64,000 nucleotides of DNA, from assembly GCA_963575745.1 (NCBI GenBank), contig CAUYUJ010020763.1, positions 62,001 through 126,000 of the forward strand. The letters run 5' to 3'. This document shows, in pieces, positions 1 through 10,574 of the stretch (position 1 is its first letter; every line of letters begins with the position of its first letter). Source of the stretch: Prorocentrum cordatum. Lineage: Eukaryota > Sar > Dinophyceae > Prorocentrales > Prorocentraceae. The position numbers and the translations under genes were made by a program. The notes under the pieces are model-generated. The model ran no database searches and was not told the DNA's origin. It saw only the letters and a program-made list of their open reading frames with translations.

Positions 1-175
1 TGGGTGCCGATCGCGGCCTTTTTGCCAGAGCTCCCTCTGAGCCCTCGGCCCCGATGAGCAGAAGCAGTGGGACGGCAACTTGCGCGCGACATTTCCTCTG
101 CAAGCCCCTGAACGGCGTAAGGGAGACCAGACACGCCACACAATGTCGATCCCCGACCTTCGATCTTCCAGGATC
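1..175. other. unassigned, no gene seen
   Basis: Short GC-rich stretch before the heptamer array. Open frames here are short and overlap each other; nothing is recognised. Confidence 0.4.
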
Positions 176-243
176 TCGACCCTCGACCCTCGATCCTCGA
201 TCCTCGACCCTCGATCCTCGACCCTCGATCCTCGATCCTCCCA
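176..243. repeat. 7-bp tandem array (TCGACCC/TCGATCC)
   Basis: Nine consecutive heptamers alternating between TCGACCC and TCGATCC are visible. The array differs only at one position per unit, so it is a young minisatellite. No function is implied. Confidence 0.9.
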
Positions 244-345
244 GGGCGCGCGTCCAAGGTGCGCAGTTCTCGGGCGGGCGGTAATGGAGGGGGGCCCAAA
301 TTGGAGGTGAATAAAAGGGCCCCAAAGGTACCCTTTTGGGCCTCG

Positions 346-435
346 TCCTCCTCCTCCTCCTCCTCCTCCTCCTCCTCCTCCTTACCTCCTCCTCCTCCTC
401 CTCCTCCTCCTCCTCCTCCTCCTCCTCCTCCTCCC
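346..435. repeat. (CTC)n microsatellite
   Basis: About 90 bp of pure CTC apart from one TTA interruption near 382. It is flanked by GGGCCCCAAAGG-like and GGGGCCCCAAACG-like sequences that resemble each other. Apparent poly-Ser, poly-Leu or poly-Pro proteins are a by-product of the repeat. Confidence 0.95.
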
Positions 436-2815
436 CTATTGGCGCCAAAAGGGGCCCCAAACGACCCTTGAGGGCCCTTTTCTGCACCCCCAGTGGAGGA
501 GGTCACCCCCCCATTACCACCTGCCCGAAGTTCCTGCTCCTCTCAGCTGCCGCAGTTTCGAGCGCGCTGGTTAGGTTTCGTTGTGGTCAGTTGTCTGGCG
601 TCGGGTGTGCTCGAGCGGTGGAGTCGCCCCTGCGAATGAGCCGTGATTCGCCCTCCGCTGGTCTTTGACGATCTTCGTGCGGTGGCCTGGCTCGACGCAT
701 CGATACATCCAGCGCCCGTCCCTCCGACTCACAACTCCCAAGTTTCCGACTCCAGCTTCTTACTCTCCGACTTCGGCCGAGTTCCGAGTTCTGTCGGCGC
801 CTTGGCGCGCCAGCCGTTCCTTACACGGGACGCCCTCGAGGCGACATCAGCGCCGCTCCGCTCTGCTCCGCTCACCCCCGCGTTGGTCAAACTGTATCTG
901 GTTTGGGCGTGCAGATGCAGAGCGCCTTTGGGGGGCAGAGCGGCACAAGCAGCGCGGCCAGATGCACGAGCTGTTTTTTCCTCGCGGCAAGGCGGGTCCA
1001 GGAACGGTTTGGGTGCGTCTTGGGCCGCTCTCCATGGCCCTCGAAGGGTGTCTTGGAGCTGACTTGAGGAGTTTGAGCTACCAGGGGCTCTTCATTCGGT
1101 CGGATACTGGGCGCCAGACTTGTAGCTTTTTCCAGGCCGCCTTGAGCACTTCCCGTCCACCCACCCACACAGATCCATGTGAGCGAATTGGGTCCCTTGG
1201 GAGGCGGGGTCTGGGGTGGGCGAAGGGTCTCACACGCTCGATACCTATTAGGTTGGGATCGGCCATTACCCGAATATCCGTATAAGTGTATGTGGATCTC
1301 TCTCGTGCAAAGAACATTGAGTCTCTGTGATTGGACGACCCGGGCCACGGCTGAAACGTGGCCAAGGCCAGGGCCAGGACAGGGTATCAGCCAGAAAAGA
1401 ATTGCGTTGCCTTTTTAAGATTGTCCCCAAATCGCGAGGATGCAGACGCTCGAGCACAACCAGGCAATCGGCGACCAGATGCGCGAGGACTGCGTCGGCG
1501 TCGCTCGCTTCGCCGCGGTGTTGGCCGCGACGGTCGCATGAAGCAATGTCACGCTGGGGCCTCCCCGAGGGTCGCTTGCCCGCGCGGGACCCTTGTGATC
1601 TTAGCGTCGTGTGCGGACGCCCATCGACGTCCGCCGAGACCGCGGGCGCCCAAGGGGAGAGGAGGGGGGTGTGCCTCCACAGCTCGATGGAAGCACCCAC
1701 CAGCCCCACCGCCTGCCGATGCCACGGCCTGAACGGGCAGCGCGGCCTGACCGCGGGGGCGGGCGGGCAGGCGGGCGCCCCGCAGAAGGATGCCAGACAT
1801 CTGGGGCTCTGCTGGGCCTTTCAGCCGCCGCTCATCGGGGAGGGCGGGAAAAGAGCCATCCCCAGTGAGAAAGGTCCCGAACCCTGCCCGCCTCCAGCGG
1901 TTCTGACAGGCGGGATGGGGGGTGCGCAGCAGGGGGAGGGGCCTTCGTAATGATTCTGGGTTCCCCAGCTCAGGCCTCGCGTTACAAAAGAGGGCAAGTC
2001 GGCGGAAGAACAGATCGGAGATTGACGGCTGCGTTCAACCCAGCCCAATCCAAGCTGGCCCAGAGTGGCGCTGTCTCCCGAAACGCGAAGCGTCAGCAGG
2101 TGTCTGCAGCAGTGGCCTTTCCCCAGCAGTCAAGCCAGGAGGCGGGCCCCTGCAGGCGCCAAATCAGTACACCAATCCTTCAGATCTCTTCGGCACATCG
2201 AGCGATGGAATCCCAGCCTGTGATTCTGGCAGACTGGGCGCCAGGCCGTTCGGCATTCTTCCAAAGTCCGCCAGTTGTTGTTATGTAGCGACCTGTAAGT
2301 CTCCCGCCGCGCCTGCTTCAGTGCCTGAATTCGCCTCGGAAGCGCCCCTCCGTCGTTCGAACGCTGCTAAGCCAAGCAGCCGCAGACCAAACAAGTGTTT
2401 TGTTGCGACCAACCGGAGGAAACAAAAAGGGTGCGCAGGAAGGCGATCACAGGCTGGCTGGCCGAGCGGGAGGCCGAGGCCAGCGGGGCAGGGAGCGAAG
2501 CAGGCAGACGACAGGCGGAAAGGCCAGGAACGGCATGCAGGCAGCAGGGACGGTTTTAATTTGGCACGACCTCAATACAGTCAAAGCGCACAGTAAGGAT
2601 GAACGATACTTCAATGTTACTCTTTGCATCCTTCTCTTGTGGCCCATCCTTGACCACTTTCACTGGTCGCGCCCCGCTCGTAAAATGCTGGCATGGCCTT
2701 CAACCGCCCTTGCATCCTTATCGTGCATCCTTATGATACGCGTTGATTGCAGGATGTTTTTTCCCAACCATCCTGTGGTGTTGAGTCCTCGCTTTGAAGA
2801 GACAGCGCCCCGCGT
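436..2815. other. unassigned GC-rich DNA, no recognised gene
   Basis: Several frames are open for 100-220 codons on both strands at the same time (for example around 665-1285 and 1922-2596), as expected of GC-rich non-coding DNA. No domain, motif or repeated structure is recognised. A real but intron-split gene cannot be excluded. Confidence 0.4.
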
Positions 2816-2819
2816 CCTC

Positions 2820-4300
2820 CCTCATCTTCCTCCTCCCCTCCTTCCTCCTCCCTCCTCCCCCTCCTCCCTGCGCTTCACCCACCCAGTAGAGCGCTTCGTG
2901 GCCCCATAGGGAGCCCCACCGAAGGTCCCAGTGCTGCCGGCCGCAGCGTACCGCACACCCAGTACAGCGTTTCGTGGCCGTCCTCCCCCTGCTCCTTGCG
3001 TTTCACCCACCCAGTACAGCGTTTCGTGGCCCCATAGGGAGCCCCACGGAAGGTCCCAGTGCTGCCGGCCGCATGCGTCCTGCACACCCACTACAGCGTT
3101 TCGTGGCCCTCCTCCCCCTCCTCCCTGCGTTTCACCCACCCAGTACAGCGCTTCGTGGCCCCATATGGGAGCCCCACCGAAGGTCCCAGCGCTGCCGTCC
3201 GCATGCGTCCCGCACACCCAGCACAGCGTTTCGTGGCCCTCTTCCTCCTTTTCTTTGCGTTTCACCCACCCAGTACAGCGCTTCGTGGCCCCATAGGGAG
3301 CCCCATCGAAGGTCCCAGTGCTGCCGTCCGCACGTGTCCCGCACACCCAGTACAGCGCTTCATGGCCCCATAGGGGGCCCCATCGAAGGTCCCAGTGCTG
3401 CCGCCCGCATGCGTCCCCCCCACCCAGTACACCGTTTCGTGGCCCTCCTTCCCCTGCTCCCTGCGGTTCACCCACCCAGTACCTCGTTTCGTGGCCCCGT
3501 AGGGAGCCCCACCGAAGGTCCCAGTGCTGCCGCCCGTGTGCGCCCCGCACACCCAGTACAATGTTTCGTGGCCCCACAGGAAGCTCCACCGAAACCACCA
3601 GTGGGACCGTCCGCATGCGTCCCGAAACACCTAATTTGGCATTTTCGCCCACCTAGTACAGCGTCTCGTGGCCCCATCGGGAACTCCACCGAAGGCCCCA
3701 GTGCCGCCGTCCGCATGCGTCCCGAAAACACAATGTGGCATTTTTGCTTGCCCAGTACAGCGCATCGTGGCCCCATAGGGAACCCCACCGACGGCCCCAG
3801 TGGGACTGTCCGCAAGCGGTCCGAAACAACCAATGTGGCATTTTCACTCACCCAGTACAGCGTTTCGTGGCCCTATAGGGAGCTCCACCGGATGCTTCAG
3901 TGCCACCGTCCGCATGCGTCCCGAAAACCCAATGTGGCATTTTCACCCGCCCAGTACAACGCTTCGTGGCTCCATAGGGAGCTCCACCGAAGTGCCCAGT
4001 GGGACCGTCCGCGTGCGTCCCGGAAACTTATTTTTGCATTTCCTTCCACCCAGTAAAACATTTCGTGGCCCCATAGGGAGCTGCACCGAAGGCCCCAGTG
4101 CCACCGTCCGCATGCGTCCCCGAATCCCAATTTGGCATTTTCGCACACCCATTACAGCGCCTCGTGGCCCCATAGGAAGCTCCACCGAAGCGCCCAGTGG
4201 GAGCGTCCGCATGCGCCCAGGAAGCCCAATGTGGCACACCACCCACTCAGTACAGCGCTCCCCCCACCCAGTGCAGCGCTTCGTTGCCCCATAGGGAGCT
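2820..4300. repeat. satellite array, period 128-130 bp changing to about 100 bp
   Basis: The core CAGYRCTTCGTGGCCCCATA followed by GGGAGCYCCACCGAAGG recurs at about 2899, 3027, 3155, 3285, 3362, 3491, 3566, 3668, 3767, 3867, 3967, 4066, 4163 and 4284. The first four intervals are 128-130 bp because each unit carries an extra half copy with a CTCCTCCCCC spacer. From 3566 the interval settles at 97-102 bp with an added AATGTGGCATTTTC segment. Both strands are open over about 270-360 codons because the units lack stops, so these frames should not be taken as proteins. Confidence 0.9.
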
Positions 4301-4319
4301 TCATGGTTGGGTCCTTTGC

Positions 4320-4970
4320 CAGGATAACTCTTCTGTTTCTAGTGGGAGTCTAATGGGGGCGCCAAGGGAAGTTGCAGGCAAGCTGGAGTCAGACTACATG
4401 GCCGATGAGCATTCAATCGCAAGGCAGCACCAAGGCAAGTTGATGGCAAGGGAAGTCCAAGCGATTGGCGAGATACGTATGAGCGACCTTGAAGTCAAGC
4501 CGACAGCAGACTGACCACAACAGAAAGGCCAGACAGACAGCAGTACGAATGCATTCGAACAGCAAAATGGACATGAGCTCAGGCCAGGCTCGAAGCAAAA
4601 GGAATTCACGCCTTCAACAAGTCAAAGGCAAGATGAGGGCAAGCTAGGGATAAGCTCCATGCCAAGCTACATGAAAGCTGGCATTGAGCTTAGGTCGAAC
4701 CAAGTGCGTTCTGAGTTCGTGATCAACACGAGCTGGACGTGAGAAGCCAAAATGAAACTTATTGCGACCTGCGAAAGGACAGCAAAGGAAAGCAGGGCAA
4801 CGCCCACCTGAGGAGACACATGCGTTAGTCTCAGGAGCCTCAAGATCTTCAAATACTAGCAGGTATATTTCTTGGACTTCCCAACAAGGATCGGCCAGGG
4901 AGTATTACATGAGCGGGTTCGCGACGGTATTTGTGGGATGGGACCGAGTGCGTGTATTGTCGATGTGGCA
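4320..4970. other. unassigned, lower-GC intergenic stretch
   Basis: Visibly less GC-rich than its surroundings, with loosely repeated 'GGCAAG..' words between about 4375 and 4660. No gene or RNA is recognised. Confidence 0.4.
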
Positions 4971-4974
4971 GACA

Positions 4975-5014
4975 TGTACATATATATATATATACACACA
5001 CATACATATGTGTG

Positions 5015-5060
<46 letters not shown>
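4975..5060. repeat. (TA)n microsatellite with CA/TG interruptions
   Basis: TATATA runs are interrupted by ACACACACATACATATGTGTG, so the interior is itself palindromic. Simple repeat. Confidence 0.95.
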
Positions 5061-5063
<3 letters not shown>

Positions 5064-5084
5064 TCGTGCACGAGGCCTGGGCGC

Positions 5085-5310
5085 CCGGGGCCCGGGGCCC
5101 GGGGGGGCATGGGAGGACCAGGGTTTCCCAGATTGCCCCAGAGAGCTCCAAGACGCTCCCAGAAGCCCCCGGGGGACTTCGACAAGCCCCTCCAAGACAG
5201 CCCAGATAACCCCAACGTGGCCCCAGATGGGTTCCAGACCGGAAATACACGGCCCAAGAGGCCTCCAAGAGGCCTCAAGAGACCTCCGAGAGGCGTCCCG
5301 AGAGAGCTCG
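5085..5310. repeat. dispersed CCAAGAGGCC-type repeat
   Basis: A run of CCAAGAGGCC/CCAAGACG words separated by short variable segments ends in AGGCGTCCCGAGAGAGCTCG. The same ending (AGGCGTGCCGAGAGAGCCCG, GACGTCCCGAGAGAGCC) is found in the units at 10575-11340, so both belong to one dispersed family. Confidence 0.7.
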
Positions 5311-5404
5311 AAGAGTCAAAAATCCTTCGTTCTCGGTGGTTGTTCCCCACATGTTTCGTGGGGTTATGGTTTTCATCCCTGCCGCGTCGCACCCGCGAGC
5401 CTCA

Positions 5405-5600
5405 CCTCACCTCCTCCTCCTCCTCCTCCTCCTCCTCCTCCTCCTCCTCCTCCTCCTCCTCCTCCTCCTCCTCCTTTTCACACAGCGCAGCTCAGCTCAG
5501 CTCCTTACAGCACAGCTCATCTCAGCACAGCACTGCACAGCACAGCACCTCAGCACAGCACAGCTCAGCACTACACAGCACATCACAGCACAGCACCTCT
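5405..5600. repeat. (CTC)n followed by CAGCACAGCT-type repeat
   Basis: Pure CTC from about 5405 to 5475 is followed by low-complexity CAGCACAGCTCAG repeats up to the start of the 90-bp satellite. Confidence 0.9.
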
Positions 5601-6235
5601 GGACACCATAGGGGGGTGCGCAGCAGGTGGTCTCTGAGCGCGGCCGCTATCCACGACATTGTCGCAAAGCCTAGCAGGCGTGGCACTTCCTGGACACCGT
5701 AGGGGGTGCGCAGGGGGAGGTCTCTCAGCGCGGCCGCTATCCACGACACTGTCGCAAACACTAGCAGGCGTGGCACTTTCTGGACACCATAGGGGGTGCG
5801 CAGGGAGGGTCTCTCAGCGCGGCCGCTATCCACGACACTGTCGCAAAGTCTAGCAGGCGTGGCACTTTCTGGACACCATAGGGGGTGCGTAGGGGGCGGC
5901 TTCTCAGCGCGGCCGCTACCCACGACATTGTCGCAAAGCCTAGCAGTCGTGGCACTTTCTGGACACCATAGGGGGTGCGCAGGGGGGTGGTCTTTCAGCG
6001 CGGCAGTTATCCACGACACCGTCGCAAAGACTAGCAGGCGGGGTACTTTCTGGACACCATAGGGGGGGCGCCGGGGGGTCTCTCAGCGCGGCCGCTATCC
6101 ACGACACTGTCGCAAAGCCTAGCAGGCGTGGCCCTTTTCTGGACATCACAGGGGGTGCGCAGGGGGGGGTCTCTGAGCGCGACCGCTATCCACGACACTG
6201 CCGCAAAGCCTGGCAGGCGTTGCACTTTCTGGACG
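5601..6235. repeat. 90-bp satellite, seven to eight units
   Basis: The marker GGACACCATAGGGGGTGCGC occurs at 5601, 5692, 5782, 5871, 5961, 6052, 6141 and 6231, intervals of 89-91 bp. Most units contain CGCGGCCGCTATCCACGACA (a NotI site) and TCGCAAAGCCTAGCAGGCGT. The units differ by scattered substitutions and one-base changes in the G run. Confidence 0.95.
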
Positions 6236-6830
6236 CCACAGGGAGTGCGCTGGGGGTGCGGTCGCTATCCGTTTCGGGCTCGCAGCGTGTGGCAGGCGTG
6301 GCCTTTTCTCGATGCCACAGAGGGTGCGCTGGGGGTGCGGTCGCTATCCGTTTCGGTTTCGCAAAGCGTGGCAGGCGTGACATTTCCTCGACGCCACAGG
6401 GGGTGCGTTAGGGGTACGGTCGCTATCCGCTGCGGGCTCGCAACGCGTGGCAGGCGCGGTACTTTCTCGATGCCACAGGGGGTGCGCCGGGGGTGCGGTC
6501 GCTATCCGCTTCGGCTTCGCAAAGCGTGGCAGGCGTGGCACTTTCTCGACGCCACAGGGAGTGCGCTGGGGGTGCGGTCGCTTTCGGGTTCGCAAAGCGT
6601 GGCAGGCGTGGCAACCTCTCGACGCCGAAGGGGGTGCGCCGGGGGTGCGGTCGCTATCCGCTTCGGCTTCGCAAAGCGTGGCAGGCGTGACACTTCCTCG
6701 ACGCCACAGGGGGCGCGCTGGTGTGGCAGGCGTTGCATTTCCTCGACGCCGCAAGGGGGGCCTTGGGGGTGCGGTCGCTATCCGCTTCGGGCTCGCAAAG
6801 TGTGGCTTGCGCGGCGCTTCTCCTCTCCAC
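6236..6830. repeat. 79-bp satellite related to the preceding 90-bp array
   Basis: The marker GACGCCACAGGGGGTGCG recurs at about 6311, 6390, 6469, 6548, 6621, 6700 and 6745. The interval is 79-80 bp, except for two shortened units. The unit keeps TTCGCAAAGCGTGGCAGGCGTGGCA, clearly derived from the same ancestor as the 90-bp unit, but has lost the CGCGGCCGC block and gained GGTGCGGTCGCTATCCG. Confidence 0.95.
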
Positions 6831-7004
6831 CTCTCCTCTTGACTGGCGTCACCAACGGTATCGGCGGGGCAACGGCCACCAACATCATTCTCACATGTCA
6901 GTTATCATTACTCCAGCCATGATATAAGTATGTGGGGTTCCTCGGTAGCGTAATTTCAATGTTTTTCGGTGGCCCGCGTTTTCGACATTCCGACGCTCCA
7001 CCAC

Positions 7005-7084
7005 AGCCGACGACGCTCCCAAGACCGCCCCAAGACCGCCGAAGAGGCCCCCGACAGAGCCCCAAGACTGCCCTAGGGAGCCCC
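7005..7084. repeat. short copy of the CCAAGACCGCC dispersed repeat
   Basis: Words CCAAGACCGCC, CCAAGACTGCC and CTAGGGAGCCC match the repeat block at 10575-11250. It abuts the spliced-leader relic directly. Confidence 0.7.
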
Positions 7085-7106
7085 TCCGTAGAAATTTTGG
7101 CTCAAG
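7085..7106 (+). other. relic of the dinoflagellate spliced leader
   Basis: The 22 nt read T-CCGTAG-AA-ATTTTGGCTCAAG. The dinoflagellate leader added by trans-splicing to nuclear mRNAs has CC where this has AA; the other 20 positions match, taking the variable first base as allowed. It lies 100 bp upstream of the first ATG of the acyltransferase frame and on the same strand. Genomic leader sequence upstream of a coding region is the known footprint of an mRNA that was reverse transcribed and reinserted. An SL RNA gene is unlikely because no donor GT or conserved snRNA-like body follows. Confidence 0.8.
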
Positions 7107-7206
7107 TCGAGTAGGCCCCAGGCCCAAGCAGCTTTGCCTCTGGCCCAGGAAGAGCAACAACCAAGAGACAAATTACCTGAGCTATTTGCATCATCGCGTT
7201 GATTCA

Positions 7207-9422
7207 ATGGCCTCAGAGAACAATCATGATGGTGAGGCCTTGTTAGACAAAGTCGTTATTGATGATGAAGGGAAGCCGAACGTTGGTGCCAGCCCGCAGC
7301 GGCGTAATGACATCGACGGTTTGCGTGCTTTGGCTGTGTTTGCGGTCATCGTTTTTCATGCAAATCCTGCATGGCTTCCTGGGGGGTTTGCTGGAGTCGA
7401 TATGTTTTTTACCATCTCTGGCTACGTGAACACAGTTTCTTTACTTCATGGCTGTGAAGATACATGCGTGGACACATGAAATTTCTATGGCCGGCGCATG
7501 TGGCGTTTGGCACCTGCCCTCATGGCGACCGTGCTGATCACCACCATCCTCAATTCTGTGCTCATGCTACCTTCCTCTCCAGGCATGGATGGTTACTACA
7601 TATCAGGTCTCCTTGGGCTTGTGGGCTTGTCCAATAATTACTTTGCCAGTCTGCAGCTAGATTATTTTGAAAACGGGCACAGCCATCAGGAGCTCAATCC
7701 CTTCATGCACTTGTGGTCATTGGGTGTTGAAGAGCAGTTCTATGTACTCTTCCCTTTCCTGCTGAGCTGGGCGCGAAAGCTTCAGTCGCCCGCTTGGGTT
7801 ATCGCAGTGTGCGCTGTCATTTCCATGCTTGTGTCCTGCATCCTCACCTGCTCGACTTATTCCAACGCCCAAGTCGCGTTCTATATATTACCGTCCCGGT
7901 TTTGGGAGTTGGCGCTTGGCGCGTGTTTCATATGATGCCGAACTATGCACCCGGTACGGACACCATTGCGAACGGCGTCAGGTATATAATATTGCAGGTT
8001 GCATCGTTGTTGTTGCTCATTGTTGGGCTGTTGTTCACGCCAAGTGGTTGGGGGTTTCCCTTCCCTTGGGCGTCGCTGAGTGTTGGCGGGACGCTCTGCT
8101 TTATAGCTGCAGGTAGTTAACCGAATGCGATTCTAAATGCGTGCTTTGGCAGCAAGTTCTTGGTGTACATCGGTAATCTGTCATATGCCCTCTATCTGTG
8201 GCATTGGCCAGTACTAGTGTTTATGCGGGGGACCGAATGTCTCAAGTCTCCCACGTCCATGGTGATTGTTTTTGCCATAACCTTAGCACTCGCAATGGCC
8301 ACGTACCACTTGATGGAGGCTCCCCTTCACAAGCGTCGCCCGAAACAAACCTCCAATATCTTTGGGATCTTATTACCCTTGCTCGCTATCACGGCCCTGA
8401 TCTCTTGGTCTCTGGGCTTCTACTATATCGGCGCCGTCTACGTGGATGCCACATGTTCCGACGGTGCGACCACTTCCAGCACCGCAGCCACGGCCAATTC
8501 CTCTTCCCATGAAGTATGCTCTGGCGGGGGCGGGTGGCACGGGAACCCATTGACGTGGCACCCTGACAAGTCGTCTTCTTGCCCCATGAACTTCTCATGG
8601 AGCAGTTATGCGAGACACTGCGGCGAGGACGCCAGCGACGTGACGCACTCCAGATTCTTATTTCTGGGGGATTCGACGATGAACCTATTGTATAGCAGGC
8701 TGCACCCTATTTTCGATAGTGCTTGGCATGACACGGCCGTCTCTAAGAATGACTGCGACAGGATGGAATTCCTAGGTTTGGATCCAGCGCCAGAGTGGGT
8801 GCCTCCGCCGCAAGGTTTCGCCCCGCTCTTCAAAGGTCTTACCCACCCTTATTGCCAAGACACTCCGTCATTGAGGTGTTATCGTGGTCAGGTTTCTGTT
8901 GCTTCGGGCAATGTCAGCAAGCAGTGCGTGCTGGATTTTGAGTACGTTCCCGTGGAATACGCGATAGATGTTTCATTGCAGACTAACGAGACAAATACCA
9001 CTCAGGGCACCATTGCCGCTTATGTTAAGAAGCGGTACGGCAGCGTGGACGCCATCATTACGAACCAGGGTTTACATGATTTCTACATGGAAGCCATGTC
9101 AGCTGACGACTATGTAGAGTCTGTGCGCGAACAGTTGCTCGCTTTTCAAGGCTCGGTGACCGTGATTATCTGGATCTTGATAAATCACATTTTCGAGGAT
9201 CCCGTTCAGACGCCGTTCATTACCAATGCGCGGTGCGCGCAGTGGAACGAGGCGGTGACCGACATGATATCCAGTGAATTCCCCAACGTGTATATTTTGG
9301 ATGCCTATAAAATGTCCAAACTTCAGAGCATGCACAAGGACCGTTTTCATATGACACTGGACTATTACGACGTTCTAGCCGACATAGTCCTCAGTTTTGC
9401 GATACCGAATGCGGACCAGTGA
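7207..9422 (+). pseudogene. acyltransferase-3 / SGNH two-domain acyltransferase (OafA/YrhL type), disrupted
   Basis: Membrane O-acyltransferase that in bacteria moves acyl groups onto surface glycans. The ATG at 7207 begins an about 30-residue acidic leader, then the family signature RNDIDGLRALAVFAVIVFH (catalytic-type His about residue 51) and GGFAGVDMFFTISGY. A TGA at 7477-7479 interrupts the normal spacing to FYGRRMWRLAPAL. The second block has HLWSLGVEEQFYVLFP and SRFWELALGA, then shifts frame near 7930 (fits loss of one base). The third block has several membrane segments, a TAA at 8118-8120, then YIGNLSYALYLWHWP. The C-terminal half is an SGNH hydrolase-like domain with GDS at 8668-8676 and DRFH at 9339-9350. 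There are no introns in 2.2 kb. Base composition is visibly less GC-rich than the flanks, compatible with an older bacterial origin. I read it as a retroposed, decayed copy; short introns or sequence errors are alternatives. Confidence 0.85.
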
Positions 9423-10570
9423 TCGAGGGGGTGGTGGGGGAGGTGGCGGTGGTGGCGGGGGGGAGGAGGATTACTTGCATGTCCTTTATGGTCCGCATTC
9501 TTGGGCACGGGGCACTCCTCTGTAGCCCCAATCTCCGTTGTGGTCTTCATATGTCTCAATACTTGCTGGTCTTGACTCGCGAGGCGCGCGTGCGTTCGCG
9601 TGCGTCAGTGTTGCCCACGTGAGATAGTGTGGATTGGGGGGTTTGGGCCCGGATTCTATCGCTGCAAGAGCCTGGAGTGGTCAACGCGCATTTAGCGACT
9701 TGGCGACAAAGCTTCGCCGTCGCCTATGCACGCCCAGAGGCACTCGTGTCGCGAACGGCTTGAAGTAGGCTTGCCTTTGCGGGCGGGTTGACACGCTTTC
9801 TTGGCAGGGTTTTGCCCTCCTCGCCCTTCTTTGGAGGAGGAGGAGGAGGTGGAGGAGGAGGACGAGGACGAGGAGGAGCAGCTACTTCAGCTTCCCTGAA
9901 GCAGTTCCAGCGTTCTGGAAGCAGGCTTCGCCTTCCGGAGGTACGCTTCGGCCGTTCCGGAAAAAGGTGCCGCCTGTCCCGGACACCAGTTCCGTCCATT
10001 CTGTAAGCATGGGTTGGGTCTCCATGTCTCGCACAATTGGGAACCAGTTGTTGTCCCGGCCGCCTGACCCAGGTGAGAGTCGGGGCAAAGACTTGTGCCG
10101 CAGCGCCTCGTCCGTTGTTCTGCCGAGCCGCCTTGCTCACTGCCGCCCGGCGAGTTTTCTGCCCCTCCGTGATGCTTGCCAGGCACCAGCGAAAGACGAC
10201 ACTTGATATGCTAGGCTGTGGCCCGCTTGACGCCCCGCACAACGATAGGTTGCGAGACCCGCGAACGCGCTTGCATAACTTCTTATATACTTCTTCTGTA
10301 TTTTGCTTATCCACGTTGCCGCGGAGCGGGTCACTGATTTAGTTGCACATCGTTGCGCGTATATGCCAGCATTCGCTTCACTTCCATCTTCTTATTCTCA
10401 TGGTCTTACCTTCTCTCCTAATGACGAACACGGTCCAGACCAGTTTTTCTTAAGTTTCACACAGCCTCCAAAGAGGGACAATTAGGTTAACATCAATGTG
10501 ACATTTTCATATTGCCTGTGCAGAATGTGTGTCGCCCAGGAAAAAAAAACACACAACAAAAAAAACAAAA
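9423..10570. other. unassigned; includes a (GGA)n tract at 9833-9880
   Basis: No recognised gene. A minus-strand frame of 196 codons ending at 9724 crosses the GGA tract as poly-Pro and shows no domain. Around 9910-9965 the words TTCTGGAAGC, CTTCCGGAGG and GTTCCGGAAA recur, a loose inverted-repeat pattern. Confidence 0.4.
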
Positions 10571-10574
10571 AAAG

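Noticed and set aside
2822-4056. 276- and 360-codon open frames on opposite strands
   Set aside because: Both lie within the 129/100-bp satellite and reflect absence of stops in its unit.
4746-4760. AGCCAAAATG as a minus-strand leader relic
   Set aside because: Ten bases match but both flanks disagree with the leader.
7477-7479. TGA read as selenocysteine or tryptophan in the acyltransferase
   Set aside because: A frameshift near 7930 and a TAA at 8118 also break the gene, so decay is the simpler explanation; no SECIS-like structure was looked for in detail.
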